Source: Cololabis saira
Lineage: Eukaryota; Chordata; Actinopteri; Beloniformes; Belonidae
Assembly: GCF_033807715.1 (NCBI RefSeq)
Contig: NC_084590.1
Coordinates: 6,004,827 to 6,068,826, forward strand
Reading direction: 5' to 3'
DNA: 64,000 bases
Shown here: positions 47,862 through 60,156 of the stretch, piece after piece
Layout of the letters: each line of letters begins with the position of its first letter
Position numbering within the stretch: the first letter of the stretch is position 1
Translations under genes and position numbers: made by a program
Notes under the pieces: generated by a model
Seen by the model: the letters and a program-made list of their open reading frames with translations, nothing else
Database searches by the model: none
What the model was told of the DNA's origin: nothing

Positions 47862-48694
47862 TTCAGATGCTAGAAAATACGAACAATAATCGAAAAGTGT
47901 CTGTAATGTCAGGTTTAATCAGTGTTTCAGAGAAACCAGTTTTCCGTCTGGACTCCTCTGGACACCACCCAGACAGTTGAATGACAACATGTGACTAAAC
48001 TTGTGATTTTCTAGTTTTTCGTAATTGTAGATGCTCACAAATTGGTGTCCATTTTTTAGGAGTTGGTGCAGTTGGAAGCCAACTACCTGGTGATGATGTC
48101 ACCTACTCTCATCCACTTGGCATTATGAGACAATTGGAGCGCATCTCAAGTTCAGCTTGACTACGTCAAAATCTGTGTAGACCTGGCGGTTATCAGGATG
48201 CTATGCTCCTCAAGCTAGCTATAGCTAGCTAGTGCAAAATGTCCCACTATCTATGTCTCTACATACCTGTCTAGATGGTTTTTTTTATATAAGATTAAGG
48301 GGGAATAGAAACTAAATTATTGAATGAATTGAATCATGATCAATAACCTGCTGCACAGTTTCTGTAGTGTAGTGGTTATTCGGTTCATCGCAAATGCAAA
48401 GGTCTCAAAAGGTCTCTGGTCTGAGTCTAACAGGCTGGACCTCTGGATCAGGACTGACGAGTGAACAGAACATCCACAGTTTTATCTTAGAAAAACTTCA
48501 TCAATTAAAGCTTTTCTGGCAGGCCAACGGCAACTGGTGTGTGGAGGAGTCATTTTCGTCCTATTGACCTTTGTTCACTTGTATCAGTCATGTATGTCCA
48601 TTGTACCAAATAGCTGGTCTCTCCATCGGGGAATCGAACCCCAGGCACAGATACTGCCCACTATACTAACATTGTCATAATTACAAATTATTTA

Positions 48695-49685
48695 CAGTTT
48701 TTTACGATTGAATAAACACTAAAATCTAAAGTTTTGCCCAATTATGAAAACCTTACACTCAAGGAGCAAAACTCGGCCCCAGATTTGCACCACTGTAAGC
48801 ACAATGAGTCCATTCACACTTTGTGCAAAACAATACACACGGTGATTTGAAACACTAACACAAACGTCTATGCATTAGACACAGAAGTATATCAAGATGT
48901 CACTTCCTTGCACTTCTAAAGCACTGACTGTCAAATTACCACACCTATGAGCCAGTTGATTGAACACTGCCATCAGGTATGCAAACACAAGATTGCTTAA
49001 TTGTAGACACACCAATCAGGTTTAAGCACTATAAAAATGCAGCAGATGATTTCACCAAACTTAACCAAAATGGAAGGAAGAGGAAGAGGAAGAGTGAGGA
49101 TGAGAGGGGGAATCGGAGAAGGAGGAGAAGGAGGCAGAGGCCGTGCCAGAGGCCGTGCCAGAGGTAGAGGCCGAGGTAGAGGAAGAGGAAGAGGAAGACT
49201 TCAAGCAGGAAGAGGTGAAGCTGAAAGGAGAAGAAGTCCAACTTTAAGCAATGAAATTCGCGCAACTCTTGTGGACCATGTTGTGAACCATGGATTGACG
49301 CTGAGGGAGGCTGGACTGAGAGTCCAGCCAAATCTCAGAAGATTCACCGTGGCATCTGTCATAAGGGCATTCAGACTGGAAAACAGGTAAAAAAAATTAC
49401 CTGTTTACAGCTTCTTACTGCATGCACCCCATATCAGCACTTTTGCGCGGCAATCACCCAGAATGGGGTCCTCCACCGCCATGCCAACATGGGTCCGTAT
49501 AAAACACCTCACATCCTTACATTTTTGGACAGAGTATACAAACTCACAATCATAAATAACATGCAGATCCAATACATTGTCACCTGGGACAATGTTTCAT
49601 TCCACCGCTCTGCAGTGGTTCAGAAGTGGTTTACGCAGCACCCACATTACACAGTCCTTTTCCTGCCACCATATTCTCCATTTCT
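48695..49685 (+). mobile_element. IS630/Tc1-mariner-type transposon, copy 3, left half only
   Basis: It starts with the intact left inverted repeat (TA at 48693-48694) at the same unit position as copies 1 and 2. Sequence matches them up to CTTA at 49684-49687, where another left end begins. The right half is missing. Confidence 0.87.
49070..49685 (+). pseudogene. Transposase, truncated, copy 3
   Basis: Same N-terminal part and internal deletion as copies 1 and 2. The catalytic part is cut after LPPYSPFL, just before the catalytic Glu, by the start of copy 4. Confidence 0.85.
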
Positions 49686-49687
49686 TA

Positions 49688-51471
49688 CAGTTTTTTACGA
49701 TTGAATAAACACTAAAATCTAAAGTTTTGCCCAATTATCAACACCTTACACTCAAGGAGCAAAACTCGGCCCCAGATTTGCACCACTGTAAGCACAATGA
49801 GTCCATTCACACTTTGTGCAAAACAATACACACAGTGATTTGAAACACTAACACACACGTCTATGCATTAGACACAGAAGTATATCAAGATGTCACTTCC
49901 TTGCACTTCTAAAGCACTGACTGTCAAATTACCACACCTATGAGCCAGTTGATTGAACACTGCCATTTGGTGTGCAAACACAAGATTGCTTAATTGTAGA
50001 CACACCAATCATGTTTAAGCACTATAAAAATGCAGCAGGTGATTTCACCAAACTTAACCAAAATGGAAGGAAGAGGAAGAGGAAGAGTGAGGATGAGAGG
50101 GGGAATCGGAGAAGGAGGAGAAGGAGGCAGAGGCCGTGCCAGAGTGCATACTGTACACATAACCTATTTTTTTTACATGTAAATGTACTGTACACTAAAT
50201 CTATGCTGAACTACACAATCTTGTCTTTCACTGTATTTTAGAGAGTTTTACAAATGGATGCTGAGGCCATTCAGCATGGGTTCATCTACATAGACGAGGC
50301 AGGGTTCAACCTCTCAAAGGTCAGAAGGAGGGGAAGAAATGTAATTGGCCAGAGGGCAATTATTAGTGTCCCGGGGCAACGTGGGGGTAACATCACCTTT
50401 TGCGCGGCAATCACCCAGAATGGGGTCCTCCACCGCCATGCCAACATGGGTCCGTATAAAACACCTCACATCCTTACATTTTTGGACAGAGTATACAACC
50501 TCACAATCATAAATAACATGCAGATCAAATACATTGTCTCCTGGGACAATGTTTCATTCCACCGCTCTGCACTGGTTCAGAACTGGTTTACGCAGCACCC
50601 ACATTACACAGTCCTTTTCCTGCCACCATATTCTCCATTTCTTAACCCAATTGAAGAATTTTTCTCTGCATGGCGGTGGAAGGTTTACAATCTGCACCCC
50701 TGGCTCGGGTAGCCCTCAGTCAGGCCATGGAGGAGGCCTGTGACCAGATTGAGGCCACAGCCATACAGGGGTGGATACGGCATGCACGGCGATTCTTTCC
50801 CCGTTGTCTTGCGAATGAGGATATCGCCTGTGATGTGGATGAAATTCTCTGGCCAGATCCAGCTAGGAGAAGAGACCAACAGTAGCAATTTATGTGCCGT
50901 GTTTTCTTTTTTTGGGGGGGGAGGGTTTGTACAGGATAAAATGTTATGTTCATGAAAACTGGGAAATGCTTTTTTTTCTTCACTATTTTGGCTTGAATAT
51001 ATGGAAAAAATAAATAACATTATCAACAGCATTAGTCTTGTCTCCTGTGTGGTGTCTACAGTAATGCATACAAGTGTGTTTACTGTTCACTGTGTATTGT
51101 TTTGCAAAAAGTGTGAGCAGACATTGTGTTTACAGATGTGCAAATCTGAGCGATGTTTTGCAAATTCACTGTGTGCTTCACCCATACTACTCTATGCACT
51201 TAGAAGCAGAATTAGCCGAAAGTGTTTAAGGTTTTCAACAGCAGAGTGTAACTGGTGCAAACAGAGTTAAGTCATATGCAACGTGTGTGTTTCATATGGT
51301 AAAAAAATATGGTTTTGATAAGTTAGTGTATAGTTTTTACAAGAGTGGTTCATTTTGCAAAGGAGCTAAGGTGTTTTGCTAATCGGGTATGTGGTTGTGC
51401 TATTCGTGTGTATGGTTTTGCTAAACAAAACAAAACAATCAAAATTGTGTTTATTCAATCGTAAAAAACTG
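49688..51471 (+). mobile_element. IS630/Tc1-mariner-type transposon, copy 4, joined to copy 3
   Basis: A second full element, with left end at 49688 and right end at 51471, followed by TA. Its left boundary lies at a TA inside copy 3, as expected for a nested insertion, but right of it comes array sequence instead of the rest of copy 3. It differs from copies 1-3 at several sites and has a different internal deletion. Confidence 0.87.
50063..50885 (+). pseudogene. Transposase with catalytic domain but damaged ends, copy 4
   Basis: Only the first part of the Gly/Arg-rich N-terminus survives; the helix-turn-helix is deleted into an intron-like stretch ending in TTTTAGAG (50236-50243). Downstream the catalytic domain is open from 50254. 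It has the first Asp (YIDEAGF, residue 14 of this frame), which copies 1-3 lack, plus the second Asp (IVSWDNVSF) and Glu (NPIEEFF). One C is missing near 50697-50700, which shifts the frame, and the last 60 residues continue in another frame to TAG at 50883-50885. It is probably inactive. Confidence 0.85.
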
Positions 51472-51641
51472 TAATCTAACCCTGGAATGTCATCAGACAT
51501 GTGATGTCATTGATGATGTCACCAGTCTCACACCGAGTAAAATCCATCTCAGTGACCAGAACAGCAGTGGAGGTGATTCCTTTCTGCTAGCCTTCAACCT
51601 GGACTCTACACTTCAAACAAACTTCATAAATGTGACTTCAG

Positions 51642-51714
51642 CGCCCAACGTGGGGTTCGAACCCACGACCCTGAGATTAAGAGTCTCATGCTCTACCGAC
51701 TGAGCTAGCCGGGC
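51642..51714 (-). tRNA. tRNA-Lys (CTT)
   Basis: T-loop class TTCGAAC, standard G1-C72 pair. First gene after transposon copy 4. Confidence 0.95.
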
Positions 51715-52708
51715 TTCAGATGCTAGAAAATACGAACAATAATCGAAAATTGTCTGTAATGTCAGGTTTAATCATTGTTTCAGAGAAACCAGTTTTCCGT
51801 CTGGACTCCTCTGGACACCACCCAGACAGTTGAATGACAACATGTGACTAAACTTGTGATTTTCTAGTTTTTCGAAATTGTAGATGCTCACAAATTGGCT
51901 ATTTCGGAGGTGTCCATTTTTTAGGAGTTGGTGCAGTTGGAAGCCAACTACCTGGTGATGATGTCACCTACTCTCATCCACTTGGCATTATGAGACAATT
52001 GGAGCGCATCTCAAGTTCAGCTTGACTACGTCAAAATCTGTGTAGACCTGGCGGTTATCAGGATGCTATGCTCCTCAAGCTAGCCTATAGCTAGCTAGTG
52101 CAAAATGTCTCACTATCTATGTCTCTACATACCTGTCTAGATGGTTTTGTATAAGATTAAGGGGGAATAGAAACTAAATTATTGAATGAATTGAATCATG
52201 ATCAATAACCTGCTGCACAGTTTCTGTAGTGTAGTGGTTATTCGGTTCATCGCAAATGCAAAGGTCTCAAAAGGTCTCTGGTCTGAGTCTAACAGGCTGG
52301 ACCTCTGGATCAGGACTGACGAGTGAACAGAACATCCACAGTTTTATCTTAGAAAAACTTCATCAATTAAAGCTTTTCTGGCAGGCCAACGGCAACTGGT
52401 GTGTGGAGGAGTCATTTTCGTCCTATTGACCTTTGTTCACTTGTATCAGTCATGTATGTCCATTGTACCAAATAGCTGGTCTCTCCATCGGGGAATCGAA
52501 CCCCAGGCACAGATACTGCCCCACTATACTAACATTGTCATAATTACGAATTATTTAATCTAAGAATGTGATGTCATTGATGATGTCACCAGTCTCACAC
52601 CGAGTAAAATCCATCTCAGTGACCAGAACAGCAGTGGAGGTGATTCCTTTCTGCTAGCCTTCAACCTGGACTCTACACTTCAAACAAACTTCATAAATGT
52701 GACTTCAG

Positions 52709-52781
52709 CACCCAACGTGGGGCTCGAACCCACGACCCTGAGATTAAGAGTCTCATGCTCTACCGACTGAGCTAGCCGGGC
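52709..52781 (-). tRNA. tRNA-Lys (CTT), G1-U72 variant
   Basis: The G-U first acceptor pair is combined with T-loop class TTCGAGC, a mixture seen only here. It suggests gene conversion or exchange within the gene. Confidence 0.9.
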
Positions 52782-53782
52782 TTCAGATGCTAGAAAATAC
52801 GAACAATAATCGAAAAGTGTCTGTAATGTCAGGTTTAATCAGTGTTTCAGAGAAACCAGTTTTCCGTCTGGACTCCTCTGGACACCACCCAGACAGTTGA
52901 ATGACAACATGTGACTAAACTTGTGATTTTCTAGTTTTTCGTAATTGTAGATGCTCACAAATTGGATATTTCGGAGGTGTCCATTTTTTAGGAGTTGGTG
53001 CAGTTGGAAGCCAACTACCTGGTGATGATGTCACCTACTCTCGTCCACTTGGCATTATGAGACAATTGGAGCGCATCTCAAGTTCAGCTTGACTACGTCA
53101 AAATCTGCGTAGACCTGGCGGTTATCAGGATGCTATGCTCCTCAAGCTAGCCTATAGCTAGCTAGTGCAAAATGTCCCACTATCTATGTCTCTACATACC
53201 TGTCTAGATGGTTTTGTATAAGATTAAGGGGGAATAGATACTAAATGATTGAATGAATTGAATCATGATCAATAACCTGCTGAACAGTTTCTGTAGTGTA
53301 GTGGTTATTCGGTTCATCGCAAATGCAAAAGGTCTCTGGTCTGAGTCTTACAGGCTGGACCTCTGGATCAGGACTGACGAGTGAACAGAAGATCCACAGT
53401 TTTATCTTAGAAAAACTTCATCAATTAAAGCTTTTTTAGCAGGCCAACGGCAACTGGTGTGTGGAGGAGTCATTTTCATCCTATTGACCTTTGTTCACTT
53501 GTAACAGTCATGTATGTCCATTGTACCAAATAGCTGGTCTCTCCATCGGGGAATCGAACCCCAGGCACAGATACTGCCCACTATACTAACATTGTCATAA
53601 TTACAAATTATTTAATCTAACCCTGGAATGTCATCAGACATGTGATGTCATTGATGATGTCACCAGTCTCACACCGAGTAAAATCCATCTCAGTGACCAG
53701 AACAGCAGTGGAGGTGATTCCTTTCTGCTAGCCTTCAACCTGGACTCTACACTTCAAACAAACTTCATAAATGTGACTTCAG

Positions 53783-53855
53783 CGCCCAACGTGGGGCTCG
53801 AACCCACGACCCTGAGATTAAGAGTCTCATGCTCTACCGACTGAGCTAGCCGGGC
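53783..53855 (-). tRNA. tRNA-Lys (CTT)
   Basis: T-loop class TTCGAGC, standard acceptor, 1074 bp from the previous gene. Confidence 0.95.
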
Positions 53856-54853
53856 TTCAGATGCTAGAAAATACGAACAATAATCGAAAATTGTCTGTAA
53901 TGTCAGGTTTAATCAGTGTTTCAGAGAAACCAGTTTTCCATCTGGACTCCTCTGGACACCACCCAGACAGTTGAATGACAACATGTGACTAAACTTGTGA
54001 TTTTCTAGTTTTTCGTAATTGTAGATGCTCACAAATTGGTGTCCATTTTTTAGGAGTTGGTGCAGTTGGAAGCCAACTACCTGGTGATGATGTCACCTAC
54101 TCTCGTCCACTTGGCATTATGAGACAATTGGAGCGCATCTCAAGTTCAGCTTGACTACGTCCAAATCTGTGTAGACCTGGCGGTTATCAGGATGCTATGC
54201 TCCTCAAGCTAGCCTATAGCTAGCTAGTGCAAAATGTCTCACTATCTATGTCTCTACATACCTGTCTAGATGGTTTTGTATAAGATTAAGGGGGAATAGA
54301 AACTAAATTATTGAATGAATTGAATCATGATCAATAACCTGCTGCACAGTTTCTGTAGTGTAGTGGTTATTCGGTTCATCGCAAATGCAAAGGTCGCAAA
54401 AGGTCTCTGGTCTGAGTCTTACAGGCTGGACCTCTGGATCAGGACTGACGAGTAAACAGAAGATCCACAGTTTTATCTTAGAAAAACTTCATCAATTAAA
54501 GCTTTTTTAGCAGGCCAACGGCAACTGGTGTGTGGAGGAGTCATTTTCATCCTATTGACCTTTGTTCACTTGTAACAGTCATGTATGTCCATTGTACCAA
54601 ATAGCTGGTCTCTCCATCGGGGAATCGAACCCCAGGCACAGATACTGCCCACTATACTAACATTGTCATAATTACAAATTATTTAATCTAACCCTGGAAT
54701 GTCATCAGACATGTGATGTCATTGATGATGTCACCAGTCTCACACCGAGTAAAATCCATCTCAGTGACCAGAACAGCAGTGGAGGTGATTCCTTTCTGCT
54801 AGCCTTCAACCTGGACTCTACACTTCAAACAAACTTCATAAATGTGACTTCAG

Positions 54854-54926
54854 CGCCCAACGTGGGGCTCGAACCCACGACCCTGAGATTAAGAGTCTCA
54901 TGCTCTACCGACTGAGCTAGCCGGGC
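54854..54926 (-). tRNA. tRNA-Lys (CTT)
   Basis: T-loop class TTCGAGC, standard acceptor. Its unit and the previous one share a TACGTCCAAATC variant near 54160 and 55230. Confidence 0.95.
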
Positions 54927-55908
54927 TTCAGATGCTAGAAAATACGAACAATAATCGAAAATTGTCTGTAATGTCAGGTTTAATCAGTGTTTCAGAGAAA
55001 CCAGTTTTCCGTCTGGACTCCTCTGGACACCACCCAGACAGTTGAATGACAACATGTGACTAAACTTGTGATTTTCTAGTTTTTCGTAATTGTAGATGCT
55101 CACAAATTGGTGTCCATTTTTTAGGAGTTGGTGCAGTTGGAAGCCAACTACCTGGTGATGATGTCACCTACTCTCGTCCACTTGGCATTATGAGACAATT
55201 GGAGCGCATCTCAAGTTCAGCTTGACTACGTCCAAATCTGTGTAGACCTGGCGGTTATCAGGATGCTATGCTCCTCAAGCTAGCCTATAGCTAGCTAGTG
55301 CAAAATGTCTCACTATCTATGTCTCTACATACCTGTCTAGATGGTTTTGTATAAGATTAAGGGGGAATAGAAACTAAATTATTGAATGAATTGAATCATG
55401 ATCAATAACCTGCTGCACAGTTTCTGTAGTGTAGTGGTTATTCGGTTCATCGCAAATGCAAAGGTCGCAAAAGGTCTCTGGTCTGAGTCTAACAGGCTGG
55501 ACCTCTGGATCAGGACTGACGAGTGAACAGAACATCCACAGTTTTATCTTAGAAAAACTTCATCAATTAAAGCTTTTCTGGCAGGCCAACGGCAACTGGT
55601 GTGTGGAGGAGTCATTTTCGTCCTATTGACCTTTGTTCACTTGTATCAGTCATGTATGTCCATTGTACCAAATAGCTGGTCTCTCCATCGGGGAATCGAA
55701 CCCCAGGCACAGATACTGCCCCACTATACTAACATTGTCATAATTACGAATTATTTAATCTAAGAATGTGATGTCATTGATGATGTCACCAGTCTCACAC
55801 CGAGTAAAATCCATCTCAGTGACCAGAACAGCAGTGGAGGTGATTCCTTTCTGCTAGCCTTCAACCTGGACTCTACACTTCAAACAAACTTCATAAATGT
55901 GACTTCAG

Positions 55909-55981
55909 CACCCAACGTGGGGTTCGAACCCACGACCCTGAGATTAAGAGTCTCATGCTCTACCGACTGAGCTAGCCGGGC
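55909..55981 (-). tRNA. tRNA-Lys (CTT), G1-U72 variant
   Basis: T-loop class TTCGAAC with the G-U first acceptor pair, as in 12883. Confidence 0.9.
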
Positions 55982-56990
55982 TTCAGATGCTAGAAAATAC
56001 GAACAATAATCGAAAATTGTCTCTAATGTCAGGTTTAATCATTGTTTCAGAGAAACCAGTTTTCCGTCTGGACTCCTCTGGACACCACCCAGACAGTTGA
56101 ATGACAACATGTGACTAAACTTGTGATTTTCTAGTTTTTCGAAATTGTAGATGCTCACAAATTGGCTATTTCGGAGGTGTCCATTTTTTAGGAGTTGGTG
56201 CAGTTGGAAGCCAACTACTTGGTGATGATGTCACCTACTCTCGTCCACATGGCATTATGAGACAATTGGAGCGCATCTCAAGTTCAGCTTGACTACGTCA
56301 AAATCTGTGTAGAACTGGCGGTTATCAGGATGCTATGCTCCTCAAGCTAGCTATAGCTAGCTAGTGCAAAATGTCCCACTATCTATGTCTCTACATACCT
56401 GTGTAGATGGTTTTGTATAAGATTAAGGGGGAATAGAAACTAAATTATTGAATGAATTGAATCATGATCAATAACCTGCTGCACAGTTTCTGTAGTGTAG
56501 TGGTTATTCGGTTCATCGCAAATGCAAAGGTCGCAAAAAGTCTCTGGTCTGAGTCTAACAGGCTGGACCTCTGGATCAGGACCGACGAGTGAATAGAACA
56601 TCCACAGTTTTATCTTAGAAAAACTTCATCAATTAAAGCTTTTTTAGCAGGCCAACAGCAACTGGTGTGTGGAGGAGTCATTTTCATCCTATTGACCTTT
56701 GTTCACTTGTATCAGTCATGTATGTCCATTGTACCAAATAGCTGGTCTCTCCATCGGGGAATCGAACCCCAGGCCCAGATACTGCCCACTATACTAACAT
56801 TGTCATAATTACAAATTATTTAATCTAACCCTGGAATGTCATCAGACATGTGATGTCATTGATGATGTCACCAGTCTCACACCGAGTAAAATCCATCTCA
56901 GTGACCAGAACAGCAGTGGAGGTGATTCCTTTCTGCTAGCCTTCAACCTGGACTCTACACTTCAAACAAACTTCATAAATGTGACTTCAG

Positions 56991-57063
56991 CGCCCAACGT
57001 GGGGCTTGAACCCACGACCCTGAGATTAAGAGTCTCATGCTCTACCGACTGAGCTAGCCGGGC
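56991..57063 (-). tRNA. tRNA-Lys (CTT)
   Basis: T-loop class TTCAAGC, standard acceptor, 1082 bp from the previous gene. Confidence 0.95.
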
Positions 57064-58044
57064 TTCAGATGCTAGAAAATACGAACAATAATCGAAAAGT
57101 GTCTGTAATGTCAGGTTTAATCAGTGTTTCAGAGAAACCAGTTTTCCGTCTGGACTCCTCTGGACACCACCCAGACAGTTGAATGACAACATGTGACTAA
57201 ACTTGTGATTTTCTAGTTTTTCGTAATTGTAGATGCTCACAAATTGGTGTCCATTTTTTAGGAGTTGGTGCAGTTGGAAGCCAACTACCTGGTGATGATG
57301 TCACCTACTCTCATCCACTTGGCATTATGAGACAATTGGAGCGCATCTCAAGTTCAGCTTGACTACGTCAAAATCTGTGTAGACCTGGCGGTTATCAGGA
57401 TGCTATGCTCCTCAAGCTAGCTATAGCTAGCTAGTGCAAAATGTCCCACTATCTATGTCTCTACATACCTGTCTAGATGGTTTTGTATAAGATTAAGGGG
57501 GAATAGAAACTAAATTATTGAATGAATTGAATCATGATCAATAACCTGCTGCACAGTTTCTGTAGTGTAGTGGTTATTCGGTTCATCGCAAATGCAAAGG
57601 TCTCAAAAGGTCTCTGGTCTGAGTCTAACAGGCTGGACCTCTGGATCAGGACTGACGAGTGAACAGAACATCCACAGTTTTATCTTAGAAAAACTTCATC
57701 AATTAAAGCTTTTCTGGCAGGCCAACGGCAACTGGTGTGTGGAGGAGTCATTTTCGTCCTATTGACCTTTGTTCACTTGTATCAGTCATGTATGTCCATT
57801 GTACCAAATAGCTGGTCTCTCCATCGGGGAATCGAACCCCAGGCACAGATACTGCCCCACTATACTAACATTGTCATAATTACGAATTATTTAATCTAAG
57901 AATGTGATGTCATTGATGATGTCACCAGTCTCACACCGAGTAAAATCCATCTCAGTGACCAGAACAGCAGTGGAGGTGATTCCTTTCTGCTAGCCTTCAA
58001 CCTGGACTCTACACTTCAAACAAACTTCATAAATGTGACTTCAG

Positions 58045-58117
58045 CTCCCAACGTGGGGCTCGAACCCACGACCCTGAGATTAAGAGTCTCATGCTCTACC
58101 GACTGAGCTAGCCGGGC
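58045..58117 (-). tRNA. tRNA-Lys (CTT), G1-A72 mismatch
   Basis: T-loop class TTCGAGC. The 3' end reads GTTGGGAG, so the first acceptor pair is a mismatch. This is the most impaired full-length copy, with the LTR element starting 31 bp away on its 5' side. Confidence 0.85.
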
Positions 58118-58148
58118 TTCAGATGCTAGAAAATACGAACAATAATGT

Positions 58149-60144
58149 TGTTGTGCAACTCATAGGTAGCTTGGCTGTCCAGTTATCAAGGCTAATGATA
58201 ATTCTATTAAAGAATTATTAATAATTAATAAAGTTGACTATTTATCAAATTGTATTATCAAAAATGATAATTCTCGTAGGGGCACCACCGCCGGGGCCTT
58301 ACTTCCGGTGGGATTCGATAACTAACAGCAGAAAATCAGTCTCATTATGATTTGAATTATCCTGCAGAACAGCAAATCTTACAGAATAACAGTGAAGGCG
58401 TGATATCCGAACACTAGGCTCTGCTTAAACAAATCAATCTGTGACCAAATCTTGCATGAAATAACACAACCACTCATAAAGAAATCAATCAGAATTTATT
58501 TACATACGGGTGTCAAAAGAGATGTAAATAAGTACCCGAATAAATCTGATGGCACACGACATTATTATAAAACCATTAACTAACAAGAAAAACAACAATC
58601 AATAAAATGAAACATAAACGTTAAATGCATGGAATGAAAACAAAAAAGAAATCAAGCAATAATAACGAAGATACAGAACATCTACAGTTCAAACGGGGCT
58701 TCTGTGGTCTTTTAAAGATGGACGCGCCCTCTGGGCCACGTGCAATCGGACCGGATGGCGAACGCAGCATTTAAAACGTGCCTACGGCAGAAAACAACGA
58801 CTACCAAATAATCAAACATGATAATGATAACAATGATGATGTAATCTCAACTCTGAACACAGATTTAGCTCTGTAACACGTTCTTAAGTTACTGATAAAC
58901 AGAGATCCCGACCCACACAGTTCTGAACCGTTCTTAGTCCTACTGATCTACCGTTCCCGGGCTCACGTTTCCTCGGGGATCCGGATCGGATGCCTGCGGG
59001 TTCGGTGACTGGGCCGTCCCTTCCCTGAAACGGATTAGACAGCGGCGGGGCCGCCTCGTGCCGGGCCGTGGTTCCGGACCAAACGGAGGCTCACACGCAT
59101 TCCTAGGCGCGGCGGGGGGACCGGTCTCTCCTTGCCGTGCTTCCCTCTCTGCGCCGGTCGCCGACGCGCGGCCGTCCGGGCCCCGGGAGAGCTCACGCCG
59201 GGCGAGACGCCGACCGTCCGTCCCCGATCCCTGCGCCGGTTGGCAGACAGGGGCTCAGAGCGGGGAGGGGGGTTCGGTCTGAGTCGCAGCTGTGTCCCGA
59301 TCTGGTTGCCGGGAGCGCGTGGGCGTCGGAAGCTTGGATCTGTGAACTTAGAGGACAGAGTTAGTGGAAGCCGGAGGCTCCCCGGGGGACCGCCGCTTCA
59401 ACGACCGGACCCCGCAGGGCCCGGTCCGGTGCGGGCCTCCTGCCTCCCCCCAGCCCGGGGGGAGAGAGAGGAGATGGGATCCTTTGGCCTGGCCAAAGAT
59501 CCAGCGCCGATGAGATGAAGTTGAGAAGCGAGTCAATGGGAGCCGGAGCTCCGCAGGCCCGGTCCGTTGCGGGCCTTCCGCCTCCCCCCAGCCGGGGGGA
59601 GAGAAGGGAGATGGGATCCTTTGGTCCTGCTGCTCAGGAAGAGAGGTTGATCGGAAGAGAGAGAAGAGGAGCAGCGGCAGGGGTTTTGATCCTACGCGCG
59701 CTGCGGTGACGTCATCGGTGCCTCATTGCGATTGGATGAGCGCCGCTTGTAGGCGCCACCCCCCCCCGCAAGGCATGCTGGGGGTTGTAGTTCAGGCAAC
59801 AGCGCCATTTTATGAGGCACATTAAAGCGGAAAAGGGGGGGTTCAAAGAAGCAGTACCATTTTGAGGTCTGGTTTTGGGCTCCGCTGCATCCCGACCCCT
59901 GCTTAGGTGTCATAAAACCCCAAGGAAGTCTGTTTTCCCTGGCAGAAACCCTGCTGGGTCCTTGTTGTTCATGCAGTGGGGGTCGTAAACGGACTATCTC
60001 GACCCAGGCCGAGATAACCAGGAGTTAGCAGCAGGGGGTCGCAGGACTTCAGGATGAAGGGGCAAAGTCTGGTTTTACAGGTCCTCATAATCACAAAAAT
60101 ATACATTTATAAAAGTCCACATGATCACTGGGTGCGGCCCAACA
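58149..60144 (-). repeat. 3' LTR (left copy)
   Basis: 1996 bp; minus-strand ends TGTTGGGCC.. and ..TTGCACAACA. The middle (about 58960-59720) is CpG-rich. Differences from the right copy include AAGAAAAAC/AAGACAAAC near 58590, GACCCACACAG/GACTTCACACAG near 58915, a 3-bp change near 58958 and TTGTTGTTCATG/TTGTTTTGATC.. near 59965. Confidence 0.9.
59702..59815 (-). promoter_or_regulatory. Promoter-motif cluster in the 3' LTR
   Basis: On the minus strand, in order: AAAATGGCGC (YY1-like, 59802-59811), ACTACAACCCCCAGCATGC (ZNF143/THAP11-type, 59773-59791), CCAAT (59731-59735) and TGACGTCA (CRE, 59707-59714), followed downstream by the CpG-rich segment. It is the same set as in the 5' LTR. Confidence 0.6.
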
Positions 60145-60146
60145 AT

Positions 60147-60156
60147 CCCCCCTTTT
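60147..60156 (-). promoter_or_regulatory. Polypurine tract
   Basis: On the minus strand AAAAGGGGGG followed by AT directly precedes the left LTR (TGTTGGG..). It is the expected primer for plus-strand DNA synthesis and fixes the element's orientation. Confidence 0.8.

Larger units (their letters stand above)
40700..48694. repeat. tRNA array, block 5 (about 7.5 units)
   Basis: Seven tRNA-Lys genes spaced 1055, 1082, 1055, 1082, 1074 and 1082 bp. The alternating 1055/1082 steps show a dimeric higher-order repeat. The block ends at the TA target of transposon copy 3. Confidence 0.92.
51472..58148. repeat. tRNA array, block 6 (about six units)
   Basis: Seven tRNA-Lys genes spaced 1067, 1074, 1071, 1055, 1082 and 1054 bp. 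The run 1074-1071-1055-1082 repeats that of block 3 (9683-13965), another higher-order match. It ends in the LTR element's target. Confidence 0.92.

Noticed and set aside
241..58148. CRISPR-like array
   Set aside because: The repeat unit is over 1 kb, contains tRNA genes and sits in vertebrate DNA.
59058..59709. ORFs of up to 128 residues in the GC-rich part of the LTR (also 62781-63432)
   Set aside because: High GC content lowers stop frequency. They run opposite to the element and have repetitive Arg/Pro/Gly composition with no motif.
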